Positions 1 through 6,645 are shown, counted from the stretch's first letter. The stretch is DNA of 8,453 nucleotides from Streptomyces violaceorubidus (GCF_000717995.1 NZ_JODM01000069.1:1-8453); one strand, 5' to 3'. Notes: generated by a model not told the origin, from the letters alone. Made by a program: numbers and translations.

Positions 1-36
1 CGGCGGAGCGGGGTGCCGCTGCGCCCACCCGTGCCG

Positions 37-100
37 CCTGGGGGTACCTCCCAGGCCGTTCAGGCACTGGGGGAGGCACGACTGCCCGCAGCTGGGGGGG
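37..100. repeat. Imperfect palindromic intergenic repeat
   Basis: Bases 37-55 read CCTGGGGGTACCTCCCAGG, a near-perfect palindrome centred on GGTACC. A related arm, CTGGGGGAGGCAC (67-79), follows and can pair with the CCTCCCAG part, so the block can fold as competing or branched hairpins. A third partial copy, GCTGGGGGGG, lies at 91-100. From memory, blocks with a GGTACCTCCCAG...CTGGGGGAGGC pattern recur in intergenic regions of Streptomyces chromosomes. I infer a dispersed, REP-like non-coding repeat; a transcript-end hairpin is the alternative. Confidence 0.55.
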
Positions 101-139
101 GACGGCGGGAGAGCCGCGTACGGCGCGAAGGGGTCGTGT

Positions 140-233
140 CGGGGGGTGTCCGCCCGCAGCGGTTGGCGCGTCAACGGAGCCCCGCATCTCTGTCCCACCG
201 ATTCCGCGCCGTTCCGAGGACGGACACCCCCCG
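140..233. repeat. 13-bp inverted repeat enclosing a 68-nt loop
   Basis: The arm CGGGGGGTGTCCG at 140-152 is perfectly complementary to CGGACACCCCCCG at 221-233. The loop contains a smaller dyad, GTTG-gcgcgt-CAAC, at 162-175. It could be the stem of a structured RNA or a long-range terminator-like fold, but a 68-nt loop is too large for a classical intrinsic terminator. The arms are seen directly; any function is unknown. Confidence 0.4.
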
Positions 234-300
234 GCGCGGCCCCGACCCCCCACCGAACCCACCGCGCAACCCGCACCCCCACCGGAGCCGCACAGGCGCC

Positions 301-330
301 GCAGGCACCCGCAGGCACCCGCAGGCACCC
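301..330. repeat. Tandem repeat, three copies of GCAGGCACCC
   Basis: Three exact 10-bp copies of GCAGGCACCC lie head to tail, with a degenerate unit just before (291-300). They sit 20 bp downstream of the serine hydrolase stop. No coding frame needs them. This is probably a slippage-prone non-coding microrepeat. Confidence 0.8.
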
Positions 331-350
331 ACCGCAGCCCACGAACGAGC

Positions 351-1478
351 TCAGACCCGCACCGCCCGCGCCACCCCCGTGCACAGCGCCGCGCGCGGCC
401 GGTGGTCCGGTGCACGGCGGCGTGGGTGGACCGTGTTGGCGAGGAGGACGACGAAGGTGTCCGTCGCCCGGTCGAGGACCAGCATCGTCCCCGTGAAGCC
501 GGTGTGCCCCGCCGCCCCGCGCCCCGCCAGCTCGCCCATGAACCACGGCTGGTCCAGGGCGAAGCCCAGCCCCGGTGCGACCAGCAGCAGTTCCACGAAG
601 TCCGGCCCGAGGATGCGCGCCGGCCCGTGGGAGCCGCCCGCGAGCAGCGTCCGGCAGAAGACCGCGAGGTCCCGCCCCGTCGAGAACAGCCCGGCGTGAC
701 CGGCCACCCCGCCCAGCGCCCACGCGTTCTCGTCGTGGACGACCCCGCGCAGCATCCCCCGGTCCACCTTGGCCCACGGCCTCCGCTGGTCCTCCGTCGC
801 CGCGGCGTCCGGACACGGTCCGAAGCGCGTCGCCGCCATGCCCAGCGGCCGGGTGATCCCGTCCCGGACGAGGACGTCCAGCCCCCGCCCGGTGATGCGT
901 TCCAGCACCTGTTGCAGGAGCAGCATGTTCAGGTCCGAGTAGCAGTACGTACCCGGCACCCCCACCGGCGGCTCCGCCCGCAGCCGCCGCAGCCGTTCCT
1001 CGTCATCGGCGCAGTCGTACAGCGGGAGTTCGGGCCGCAGCCCGGAGGTGTGGGTGAGCAGTTGCCGCACGGTGACGCGGTACCGGGCCGCGGCCCGGAA
1101 GTCCGGCAGGTAGGCCCCGACCTCCGCGTCGATGCCGAGCGTGCCCCGCTCGATCTGCTGCACGGCGGCGACCGCCGTGAACAGCTTCGTCAGCGAGGCG
1201 AGGTCGAAGGGCGTGTCCACGCTCATCGGCACCCGCGCGTCCGCCGGCAGCTCCACGCCCGTGTCGGTGCGCGGGTCGTAGGAGGCGTAGCGCACCGCCC
1301 AGCCCGCCGCCTCCTCGACGGCGAGCACGGGCCCGCGCCCGACGGCCACGACCGCGCCCGCCGCCCAGGGCCGTTCGCCGCCGGTGAGGTCATGCACCTG
1401 GGCGACGACACGCCGGAGCCGCCCGGGGTCGAGTCCGGCCCGCTCCGGGGTGTCGCCGCGCAGTCTCGGAGCGCTCAG
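351..1478 (-). CDS. Serine hydrolase, beta-lactamase / class C PBP-like family
   Basis: This 375-residue protein has the serine beta-lactamase/DD-peptidase fold (Beta-lactamase, CubicO/AmpC-like group). All three active-site elements are visible: the S-x-x-K motif SLTK at 95-98, with Ser95 the predicted nucleophile; YSDLN at 180-184 in the Y-x-N position; and HTG at 325-327 as the KTG equivalent. The stretch VHDENAWALGGVAGHAGLF (247-265) is typical of the esterase/YbbE-like branch. No signal peptide is evident, so it is probably cytoplasmic. The substrate cannot be read from sequence; peptidoglycan fragments or small esters are possible. It is the second gene of an operon with the MFS exporter. 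The start is unusual: no ATG or GTG fits, but a CTG at 1476-1478 overlaps the upstream TGA as CTGA and has AAGGGAG seven bases before it. It yields the family-like N-terminus APRLRGDTPERAGLDPGRL. Alternative GTG starts at 1523 and 1397 lack an SD, and the latter removes conserved sequence. Family assignment is firm; the start is less so. Confidence 0.9.
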   Translation of the reverse strand: MSAPRLRGDTPERAGLDPGRLRRVVAQVHDLTGGERPWAAGAVVAVGRGPVLAVEEAAGWAVRYASYDPRTDTGVELPADARVPMSVDTPFDLASLTKLFTAVAAVQQIERGTLGIDAEVGAYLPDFRAAARYRVTVRQLLTHTSGLRPELPLYDCADDEERLRRLRAEPPVGVPGTYCYSDLNMLLLQQVLERITGRGLDVLVRDGITRPLGMAATRFGPCPDAAATEDQRRPWAKVDRGMLRGVVHDENAWALGGVAGHAGLFSTGRDLAVFCRTLLAGGSHGPARILGPDFVELLLVAPGLGFALDQPWFMGELAGRGAAGHTGFTGTMLVLDRATDTFVVLLANTVHPRRRAPDHRPRAALCTGVARAVRV

Positions 1479-2854
1479 CTGTCTGCTCCCTTGCCCACGC
1501 CCTGTCCGGCGGAAGACCGGCACAGGGTGACGAGGAAACCGAGCGCCACCACCGCGGCCACCAACTGCACCACGGCCATGGGCACCGCGGTGTCCTCCCC
1601 CGCGATCCCGACCAGCGGGGTGACGACCGCGCCGATGAGGAAGGAGGACGTGCCGAGCAGCGCGGAGGCGGAACCGGCGGACTTCTTGACCCGCATCAGC
1701 GCGAGTGCCTGGGTGTTGGGCAGGCTGACGCCCATCGCCGACATCAGCACGAACAGCGCGGCGGCGACCGGCCCGAGTCCGACCTCCCCGAAGACGCCCA
1801 GGGACATCAGCAGCAGTACGGTCGCGGCGGCGATCACGACGACGAGTCCGAAGCCGAGCACCCGGTCCAGTCTGACCCGCCCGACGAGGATCTTGCCGTT
1901 GATCTGCCCGACCACCAGGAGGCCGATCGAGTTGAGGCCGAACAGCAGGCTGAACGTCTGCGCCGACGCCCCGTAGATCTCCTGCATGACGAACGGCGAC
2001 GCCGCGACGTAGGCGAACAGCGATGCGAAGGCGAAACCGCCCGCGAGCATGTACCCGGTGAAGGCCCGGTCGGCGAGCAGCCCGCGCATCGCGCGCAGGG
2101 TGTCGCCGACACCGCCCGCGTGCCGGTCCTCGACGGGCAGCGTCTCCGGCAGCCGGGCCCACACGACGACGCCCAGCGCCACCCCGACCACCACGAGGAC
2201 GACGAACACGCCCCGCCAGTCCGTCACGCGCAGGATCTGCCCGCCGACGAGCGGGGCGACGACCGGGGCGACGCCGGAGATCAGCATGAGGGTGGAGAAG
2301 AAGCGGGCCATGGCCACCCCGTCGTACAGGTCGCGTACGACCGCCCGGGAGATGACGATCCCGGCGGCGCCGGCGAGTCCCTGGACCAGCCGGAAGGCGA
2401 CGAGGAGTTCCACGTTCGGCGCGACGGCGCACAGCGCGGTGGCGACGACGTAGACGGCGAGACCGGCCAGCAGCGGACGCCTGCGCCCCCACTTGTCGCT
2501 CATCGGGCCGACCACGATCTGCCCGAGGGCCATGCCGGCCAGGCAGGCGGTGAGCGTGAGCTGCACGGTCGCGGCCGGTGCGCCCAGGGACCGGGTGACC
2601 TCGGGGAGCGCGGGGAGGTACATGTCCATCGCCAGCGGCGGCGTGGCGGTCAGGCTGCCGAGGATCAGGGTGACGAGCAGACCGACGCGCCGGGCGGCGG
2701 GCAACGAGGGCACGCTCGTGGGTGTGGTCGCCGTGGCCGTGGCCGGAGTCGTAGCCGTAGCCGTACTCGTGACCGTGGCCGTAGGCGTAGTCGTAGTCGT
2801 AGTCGTAGTCGTGTCCGATGACTGATGCGGTATGGACGGCCCGCGCTCGGGCAT
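1475..2854 (-). CDS. MFS multidrug exporter, Bcr/CflA type (DHA1)
   Basis: This 459-residue inner-membrane transporter has about 12 hydrophobic segments between residues 57 and 445. The family signature MDMYLPALPEV is at 76-86 in the first loop, and MFS motif A, GPMSDKWGRRRPLL, is at 116-129 between helices 2 and 3. RLVQGLAGAAGIVISRAVVRDL at 155-176 matches the motif B/C region of proton-driven 12-helix drug antiporters. It probably exports a small amphipathic compound by proton antiport; the substrate is unknown. The ATG at 2852-2854 has a strong SD (GAGGGAGGGG) eight bases upstream. Residues 15-46 form an unusual Thr/Ala/Pro-rich cytoplasmic tail, including nine consecutive Thr, encoded by a hexamer repeat. 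The helical core begins near residue 55, so transport should not need this tail. It is the first gene of the operon with the serine hydrolase, overlapping it by four bases. Confidence 0.93.
   Translation of the reverse strand: MPERGPSIPHQSSDTTTTTTTTTPTATVTSTATATTPATATATTPTSVPSLPAARRVGLLVTLILGSLTATPPLAMDMYLPALPEVTRSLGAPAATVQLTLTACLAGMALGQIVVGPMSDKWGRRRPLLAGLAVYVVATALCAVAPNVELLVAFRLVQGLAGAAGIVISRAVVRDLYDGVAMARFFSTLMLISGVAPVVAPLVGGQILRVTDWRGVFVVLVVVGVALGVVVWARLPETLPVEDRHAGGVGDTLRAMRGLLADRAFTGYMLAGGFAFASLFAYVAASPFVMQEIYGASAQTFSLLFGLNSIGLLVVGQINGKILVGRVRLDRVLGFGLVVVIAAATVLLLMSLGVFGEVGLGPVAAALFVLMSAMGVSLPNTQALALMRVKKSAGSASALLGTSSFLIGAVVTPLVGIAGEDTAVPMAVVQLVAAVVALGFLVTLCRSSAGQGVGKGADS
1486..1492 (-). 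promoter_or_regulatory. SD supporting the CTG start of the serine hydrolase
   Basis: On the minus strand AAGGGAG lies inside the last codons of the MFS gene and ends seven bases before the CTG at 1476-1478. The CTG shares CTGA with the exporter TGA. This spacing and overlap match a translationally coupled start and decide the choice against GTG codons at 1523 and 1397, neither of which has an SD. Confidence 0.6.
2727..2810 (-). repeat. In-phase hexanucleotide repeat in the MFS N-terminus
   Basis: Fourteen consecutive six-base units fit GTRGYC with few deviations on the plus strand, ending in four exact GTAGTC copies (2787-2810). Read on the minus strand they give alternating Thr codons (ACG, ACT) with Ala, Val, Ser and Pro, forming the low-complexity tail at MFS residues 15-46. 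Because the unit is six bases, gain or loss of copies changes tail length without shifting the frame. Confidence 0.85.
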
Positions 2855-2975
2855 GTGATGTGCCCCTCCCTCTTCTGCAGATCCGCCACCTATGCTCTCA
2901 GCTCGTACGGACTCGAACGAACAAACTCGAACGACGCACGAGACGTCGAACGAGCCTGAGCGAGGGTGGGGCAGG
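2855..2975. promoter_or_regulatory. Divergent promoter region, MFS / oxidoreductase
   Basis: This 121-bp spacer separates divergent starts and is visibly less GC-rich between 2891 and 2960. It contains three direct copies of TCGAACGA at 2913-2920, 2927-2934 and 2946-2953, with a degenerate copy TCGTACGG at 2903-2910. A plus-strand TATGCT (2891-2896) fits the loose actinobacterial -10 pattern TANNNT, but no good -35 is seen. The repeats are candidate operator half-sites for a regulator of one or both genes; this is inference. Confidence 0.45.
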
Positions 2976-4070
2976 GTGTCAGCGGTGACCGGACAGAAGG
3001 TGCGCTGGGGAATTCTCGCGACCGGCGGCATGGCGGCGCGGTTCACGGCGGATCTGGTCGATCTGCCGGACGCGGAGGTCGTGGCGGTGGCGTCGCGGAC
3101 CGAGGCGCCGGCGAAGGCGTTCGCCGAGCGGTTCGGGATCCCGCGGGCGTACGGCGGCTGGGAGACGCTGGCCCGGGACGAGGACGTCGACGTGGTGTAC
3201 GTCGCGACCCCGCACTCGGCGCACCGGACCGCGGCCGGTCTCTGCCTGGCGGCGGGCCGGAACGTGCTCTGCGAGAAGCCGTTCACGCTGAACGCGCGCG
3301 AGGCCGGGGAACTGGTCGCGCTCGCCCGCGAGCACGGCGTCTTCCTCATGGAAGCGATGTGGATGTACTGCAACCCGCTGGTGCGCCGCCTGAAGACGCT
3401 CGTCGACGACGGCGCGATCGGCGAGGTCCGCAGCCTCCAGGCGGACTTCGGCCTCGCGGGCCCCTTCCCGCCCGCGCACCGGCTCCGCGACCCCGCGCAG
3501 GGCGGCGGCGCGCTGCTGGACCTGGGCGTGTACCCGGTGTCGTTCGCGCACCTGCTGCTCGGTGAGCCCGCGGACGTGGCGGCGCGGGCCGTGCTCTCCG
3601 CCGAGGGCGTCGACCTCCAGACGGGCGCACTGCTCTCCTACGAGAGCGGCGCTCTCGCGTCGGTGCACTGCTCCATCACCGGCGCCACGCCCCACTCCGC
3701 GTCGATCACCGGCTCCGAGGGCCGCATCGACGTCCCGAACGGCTTCTTCTTCCCGGACCACTTCGTGCTCCACCGGACCGGCCGGGAGCCGCAGGAGTTC
3801 CGCGCCGACCCGGCCGACGGGCCCCGCGAGAGCCTGCGGCACGAGGCCGAGGAGGTGATGCGGGCCCTGCGCGCCGGGGAGACCGAGTCCCCGCTGGTTC
3901 CTCTGGACGGCACGCTGGCCGTGATGCGGACGCTCGACGCGATCCGGGACCGCGTCGGCGTCCGCTACCCGGGCGAACAGGGGACACAGGGCGAACAGGG
4001 CGAACAGCGGGAACAGCGGGAACGAGGGGATCAGGGCGACGCGGCGGAGCCGGTCGTCACGCCGGCTTGA
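2976..4070 (+). CDS. Gfo/Idh/MocA family NAD(P)-dependent oxidoreductase
   Basis: This 364-residue cytoplasmic enzyme has an N-terminal Rossmann domain: GILATGGMA at 12-20 is the dinucleotide-binding loop, and VVYVATPHSAH at 73-83 is the typical second strand. The family motif EKP is at 100-102, with Lys101 the expected catalytic/cofactor lysine. EAMWMYCNPLVRRLKTLV (126-143) and GGGALLDLGVYPVSF (176-190) place it near dimeric dihydrodiol dehydrogenase and NADP-xylose dehydrogenase types, so a sugar or diol substrate is likely but unproven. I chose GTG at 2976, preceded by GAGGG eight bases upstream. A GTG at 2985 is nearly as good. An ATG at 2892 has no SD and would translate the upstream operator-like repeats. 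The C-terminal tail, from about residue 333, is a low-complexity Gly/Glu/Gln repeat beyond the normal fold. The gene is divergent from the MFS exporter and overlaps phoD tail to tail by 14 bp. Confidence 0.9.
   Translation: MSAVTGQKVRWGILATGGMAARFTADLVDLPDAEVVAVASRTEAPAKAFAERFGIPRAYGGWETLARDEDVDVVYVATPHSAHRTAAGLCLAAGRNVLCEKPFTLNAREAGELVALAREHGVFLMEAMWMYCNPLVRRLKTLVDDGAIGEVRSLQADFGLAGPFPPAHRLRDPAQGGGALLDLGVYPVSFAHLLLGEPADVAARAVLSAEGVDLQTGALLSYESGALASVHCSITGATPHSASITGSEGRIDVPNGFFFPDHFVLHRTGREPQEFRADPADGPRESLRHEAEEVMRALRAGETESPLVPLDGTLAVMRTLDAIRDRVGVRYPGEQGTQGEQGEQREQRERGDQGDAAEPVVTPA
3971..4020 (+). repeat. GAACAG-containing repeat encoding a Gly/Gln/Glu tail
   Basis: GCGAACAGG-like 9-bp units recur (3973-3981, 3991-3999 and onward), followed by two CGGGAACAG-like units. 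They encode the GEQGTQGEQGEQREQRER tail at oxidoreductase residues 333-350. The collagen-like G-x-Q rhythm comes from the DNA repeat. The tail lies after the last recognisable helix of the enzyme and is probably disordered. Confidence 0.75.
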
Positions 4071-4081
4071 GCCCCGGCTCC
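4046..4081. terminator. Alternative hairpins over the convergent gene ends
   Basis: AGCCGG (4048-4053) can pair with CCGGCT (4062-4067) around an 8-nt loop that contains the phoD stop, and the oxidoreductase TGA directly follows the stem. Alternatively GGAGCCGG (4046-4053) pairs with CCGGCTCC (4074-4081), eight bp with a 20-nt loop. There is no T-tract. It could act as a modest bidirectional terminator where the 14-bp gene overlap leaves no separate spacer. Confidence 0.35.
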
Positions 4082-5721
4082 CCCACCTCCGTCACGAAGG
4101 ACCCCGCGGTGGTGAGCGGCGCGCCCTCGGTGGTGATGTGGGCCACCGTCTTGAAGTCGGTGCGCGCGGAGTCGCGGCCCAGTGCGACCGTCGCGTAGCC
4201 GCGCCGCCCGTCGAAGAACTTCAGGTGCGGGTTGGCGGTCATGAGGGTGTCCCAGTTGGACGGCTTCTCGGATCCGTTGCCGCCGCTGGTGATCGAGGTG
4301 GTGACGATCTCCGTGCCCACGGTCCGCGAGTCCGGGTCGTCGAAGTCGCGCTTGATGTCGAAGCCGTAGGAGACGTGCACGTCGCCGGTGAGGACCATGA
4401 GGTTCTCGACCCCGGCGGCCTGCGCGCCGGCCAGGACCCGCTCGCGGGAGGCCGGGTAGCCGTCCCAGGAGTCCATGGAGACCTTGGACGGGGTGGTGGT
4501 CATGTTGTGGCGCTGGGCGAAGGTGACCTGCTGGGGCACCACGTTCCACAGGGCGTTCGACCGGTGCCAGCCGTTGATCAGCCAGCGCTCCTGGGCGTCG
4601 CCGGTGAGCGTGCGGCTCGGGTCCTCGGACTCGGGCCCGGGGAACTGCCAGCCGTCGCCGTACGCCTGGTTGGAGCGGTACTGCCGGGTGTCGAGCACGT
4701 CGAACTGGGCCAGGCGCCCCCAGTGCAGGCGGCGGTAGAGCTTCAGGTCGGGACCGTCGGGCAGCTGGGGCCGGCGCAGCGGCATGTTCTCCCAGTAGGC
4801 GCGGTAGGCGGCGGCCCTGCGGATGAGGAACTCCTCCGGCGGAACGCTGTTCTCCGGGGTCTCGTCGGCGTAGTTGTTCTCGGTCTCGTGGTCGTCCCAG
4901 GTGACGACGAACGGGTGCGCGGCGTGCGCGGCGCGCAGGTCGGGGTCGGACTTGTAGAGGGCGTACCGCAGGCGGTAGTCCTCCAGCGTCACCGTCTCAT
5001 GGTTGAAGTGGGCGGGCAGGGTGCCCGCGGGGTAGGCGCGGGAGCCGCCGGTGGCGTTCACGGCGTACTCGTAGAGGTAGTCGCCGAGGTGGAAAACGAC
5101 GTCCACGTCCTCCTGGGCCAGGTGCTTGTACGCGGTGTAGTAGCCCTCGTCGTACTTCTGGCAGGAGACGAGGCCGAAGGTGAGGTCAGGGACCCGGCTG
5201 TGCTCGGCGGGCGCGGTGCGGGTGCGGCCGGCCGGGCTGACGTACCGTCCGGCGCGGAAGCGGTAGTAGTAGACGTGGCCGGGCGCGAGGTGGTCGACCT
5301 CGACGTGCACGGTGTGGTGGAACTCGGGGTGGGCGGTGGCCCGGCCCTTTCTGACCACGCGGCGGAACCGTTCGTCGAGGGCGAGCTCCCAGCTCACCTC
5401 GACGCGCTTGGCGGGCAGCCCGCTGTCGGCCTGGTACGGGGTCGGCGCAAGGCGCGTCCACAGCAGCACGGAGCCGGGCTGCGGGTCGCCCGAGGCGACG
5501 CCGAGCGTGAAGGGGTCGGCGGTCAGCCGGGCGGCGTCCAGCTGGGCGGCGCTCGCGGTGCCGGCGGCCGGCAGGTTCACGGAGAAGGCGAGCGCGGCGG
5601 CGGCGCCGGTGACGGTCAGGAAGCGCCGGCGGCCCAGGCCGCGGGCGGCGGCGCGGAGTTCGGGCGCGTGCGAGGACCGCGGCTGAGCCGTGGTCGGTGC
5701 CTGGTGGTTCGCGGGTGTCAT
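4057..5721 (-). CDS. Tat-exported PhoD-type alkaline phosphatase / phosphodiesterase
   Basis: This 554-residue protein belongs to the PhoD family of metal-dependent phosphomono/diesterases that release phosphate from extracellular esters and teichoic-type polymers. A twin-arginine signal, RRRFLTV at 31-37, precedes a hydrophobic segment and a likely cut after ASA/ASAA near 58-59, so export is folded, via Tat. The N-terminal beta domain starts at DPFTLGVASGDPQPGSVLLWTRL (69-91). Metal-site motifs follow in order: SCQKY with Cys187, HLGDYLYEY with Asp213, WDDHETENN (275-283), and LTGDVHVS with Asp447 and His449. In the Bacillus subtilis PhoD structure, the family uses a Cys-ligated iron plus calcium. 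Length and motifs indicate an intact enzyme. The ATG at 5719-5721 has SD GGGGAGG five bases upstream, partly inside a hairpin. I see no recognisable PHO box, so PhoP control is not supported here. It is transcribed alone, divergent from the SDR. Confidence 0.95.
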   Translation of the reverse strand: MTPANHQAPTTAQPRSSHAPELRAAARGLGRRRFLTVTGAAAALAFSVNLPAAGTASAAQLDAARLTADPFTLGVASGDPQPGSVLLWTRLAPTPYQADSGLPAKRVEVSWELALDERFRRVVRKGRATAHPEFHHTVHVEVDHLAPGHVYYYRFRAGRYVSPAGRTRTAPAEHSRVPDLTFGLVSCQKYDEGYYTAYKHLAQEDVDVVFHLGDYLYEYAVNATGGSRAYPAGTLPAHFNHETVTLEDYRLRYALYKSDPDLRAAHAAHPFVVTWDDHETENNYADETPENSVPPEEFLIRRAAAYRAYWENMPLRRPQLPDGPDLKLYRRLHWGRLAQFDVLDTRQYRSNQAYGDGWQFPGPESEDPSRTLTGDAQERWLINGWHRSNALWNVVPQQVTFAQRHNMTTTPSKVSMDSWDGYPASRERVLAGAQAAGVENLMVLTGDVHVSYGFDIKRDFDDPDSRTVGTEIVTTSITSGGNGSEKPSNWDTLMTANPHLKFFDGRRGYATVALGRDSARTDFKTVAHITTEGAPLTTAGSFVTEVGEPGLKPA

Positions 5722-5729
5722 CCGTTCCT

Positions 5730-5752
5730 CCCCTTGCGGTGGTTGCAAGGGG
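5730..5752 (-). promoter_or_regulatory. phoD 5' UTR hairpin overlapping the SD
   Basis: The arms CCCCTTGC (5730-5737) and GCAAGGGG (5745-5752) form a perfect 8-bp stem with a 7-nt loop. In the phoD mRNA, the 3' arm GCAAGGGG includes the four Gs of the SD GGGGAGG (5727-5733), which ends five bases before ATG. The stem would therefore hide part of the ribosome binding site. The structure is seen directly; a regulatory role is inferred. Confidence 0.6.
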
Positions 5753-5788
5753 CATTCGACGGTCCGGGAACGACCCGGGCTTGGCGCG

Positions 5789-5833
5789 GACATGACGGTC
5801 GCATGTCGGACGGATGAGTTCCGCATGTTCCGC
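5789..5833. promoter_or_regulatory. Operator-like repeats between phoD and SDR
   Basis: An inverted repeat GACATG-N7-CATGTC occupies 5789-5807, and a direct repeat of GTTCCGC lies at 5818-5824 and 5827-5833. Both are in the 132-bp divergent spacer and could bind a regulator of either gene. The 9-bp period of the GTTCC repeats differs from the 11-bp period of Streptomyces PhoP direct-repeat units, and the bases do not match the PHO-box consensus well. Confidence 0.35.
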
Positions 5834-5839
5834 GACCCG

Positions 5840-5845
5840 TACGCT
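5840..5845 (+). promoter_or_regulatory. Candidate -10 for a leaderless SDR transcript
   Basis: TACGCT fits the TANNNT -10 pattern and ends eight bases before the SDR ATG (5854). That is about where transcription would begin on the A of ATG. There is no SD between. The -35 region is weak (GAGTTC or GTTCCG at about the right distance). Confidence 0.45.
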
Positions 5846-5853
5846 GCCGAGTC

Positions 5854-6645
5854 ATGAACACCGTGAGAACCAGCGACGAGGAAAGCACCGGCGCGCGCAA
5901 GGTCGCCGTCGTCACGGGCGCCGGATCCGGCATCGGCCGGGCGGTCGCCGTCGAACTGCTCGCCGCCGGCTGGTCGGTGGCCCTGGCCGGCCGCCGCCCC
6001 GAGCCGCTGGCACGGACGGCCGCGGCGGCACCCGCGGGCGGCGGCACGCCCCTCACCGTCCGCGCCGACGTGTCGCGCCCGCAGGACGTGGCGGCCCTGT
6101 TCGGCGCCGTGCGCGAGCGGTTCGGGCGACTGGACCTGCTGTTCAACAACGCGGGGACGTTCGGCCCCGGTGGCGTGCCGGTCGAGGAACTGCCCTACGA
6201 GGCCTGGCGGCACGTGGTGGACACCAACCTCAACGGGGCGTTCCTGTGTGCGCAGGCGGCGTACCGGCAGATGAAGGAGCAGGACCCGCAGGGCGGCCGG
6301 ATCATCAACAACGGCTCGATCTCGGCGCACACGCCGCGTCCGCACTCGGTGGCGTACACGGCGACCAAGCACGCGCTGACGGGCCTGACCAAGTCGCTGT
6401 CGCTGGACGGTCGCCGCTACGGCATCGCGGTCGGCCAGATCGACATCGGCAACGCGGCGACCGACATGACGGCCGGGATGCGGACCGGCGCGCTCCAGGC
6501 CAACGGGGAGACGGCGCCCGAGCCCGTGATGGACGTCGCCGACGTCGCGCGCACGGTGCGGCACATGGCCCAACTGCCGCTGGAGGCCAACGTGCAGTTC
6601 GCGACGGTCCTGGCGACGGCGATGCCGTACGTCGGGCGCGGCTGA
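5854..6645 (+). CDS. Short-chain dehydrogenase/reductase (SDR)
   Basis: This 263-residue cytoplasmic NAD(P)-dependent oxidoreductase is of the classical SDR type. Visible elements are the cofactor loop TGAGSGIG (21-28), Asp72 in ADVS for adenine contact, NNAG (98-101), Asn126 in TNLNGAF, catalytic Ser155, and YTATK with Tyr168 and Lys172. Ser155 lies 13 residues before the tyrosine, as usual. GRRPE after strand 2 (47-50 region) suggests NADP(H) preference. The C-terminal part matches fungal and streptomycete SDRs that act on small carbonyls or alcohols, but the substrate cannot be named. The ATG lacks an SD and has a -10-like TACGCT eight bases before it, suggesting a leaderless mRNA. It is a single-gene unit, divergent from phoD and ending before a low-GC spacer and a strong terminator. 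Confidence 0.93.
   Translation: MNTVRTSDEESTGARKVAVVTGAGSGIGRAVAVELLAAGWSVALAGRRPEPLARTAAAAPAGGGTPLTVRADVSRPQDVAALFGAVRERFGRLDLLFNNAGTFGPGGVPVEELPYEAWRHVVDTNLNGAFLCAQAAYRQMKEQDPQGGRIINNGSISAHTPRPHSVAYTATKHALTGLTKSLSLDGRRYGIAVGQIDIGNAATDMTAGMRTGALQANGETAPEPVMDVADVARTVRHMAQLPLEANVQFATVLATAMPYVGRG

Larger units (their letters stand above)
1..350. other. Non-coding left edge
   Basis: No reading frame here has convincing protein features. The open frames that cross it are long only because the sequence is GC-rich, and they run antisense into the serine hydrolase. The stretch holds three repeat structures listed separately: a palindromic repeat near 31-100, a long-range inverted repeat at 140-152/221-233 and a tandem repeat at 301-330. 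Bases 232-300 are strongly C-rich on the plus strand. It is probably the 3' intergenic region downstream of the serine hydrolase. The gene to its left is outside the window. Confidence 0.6.

Noticed and set aside
301..330. CRISPR-like array
   Set aside because: The 10-bp units are contiguous without spacers; no cas gene is present.
402..1976. 524-codon plus-strand open frame opposite the serine hydrolase and MFS genes
   Set aside because: Arg/Pro/Gly-rich translation with no domain, crossing two well-supported minus-strand genes. It is a GC-driven shadow.
2727..2815. Minus-strand reading of the hexamer repeat as a Tyr/His-rich, metal-binding-like peptide (GHGHGDHTHE)
   Set aside because: That frame has no start with SD upstream and continues into a shadow of the MFS core; it is only another phase of the repeat.
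2913..2953. LexA/SOS box
   Set aside because: TCGAAC half-sites occur only as direct repeats; no copy is followed by GTTCGA at four bases.
4138..5817. 559-codon plus-strand open frame opposite phoD
   Set aside because: Val/Gly-rich mirror of a gene with clear PhoD motifs and Tat signal; no SD or domain of its own.
5818..5833. PHO box upstream of phoD
   Set aside because: The GTTCCGC repeats have a 9-bp period, not the 11 bp of PhoP direct-repeat units, and lack the GTTCAC core.
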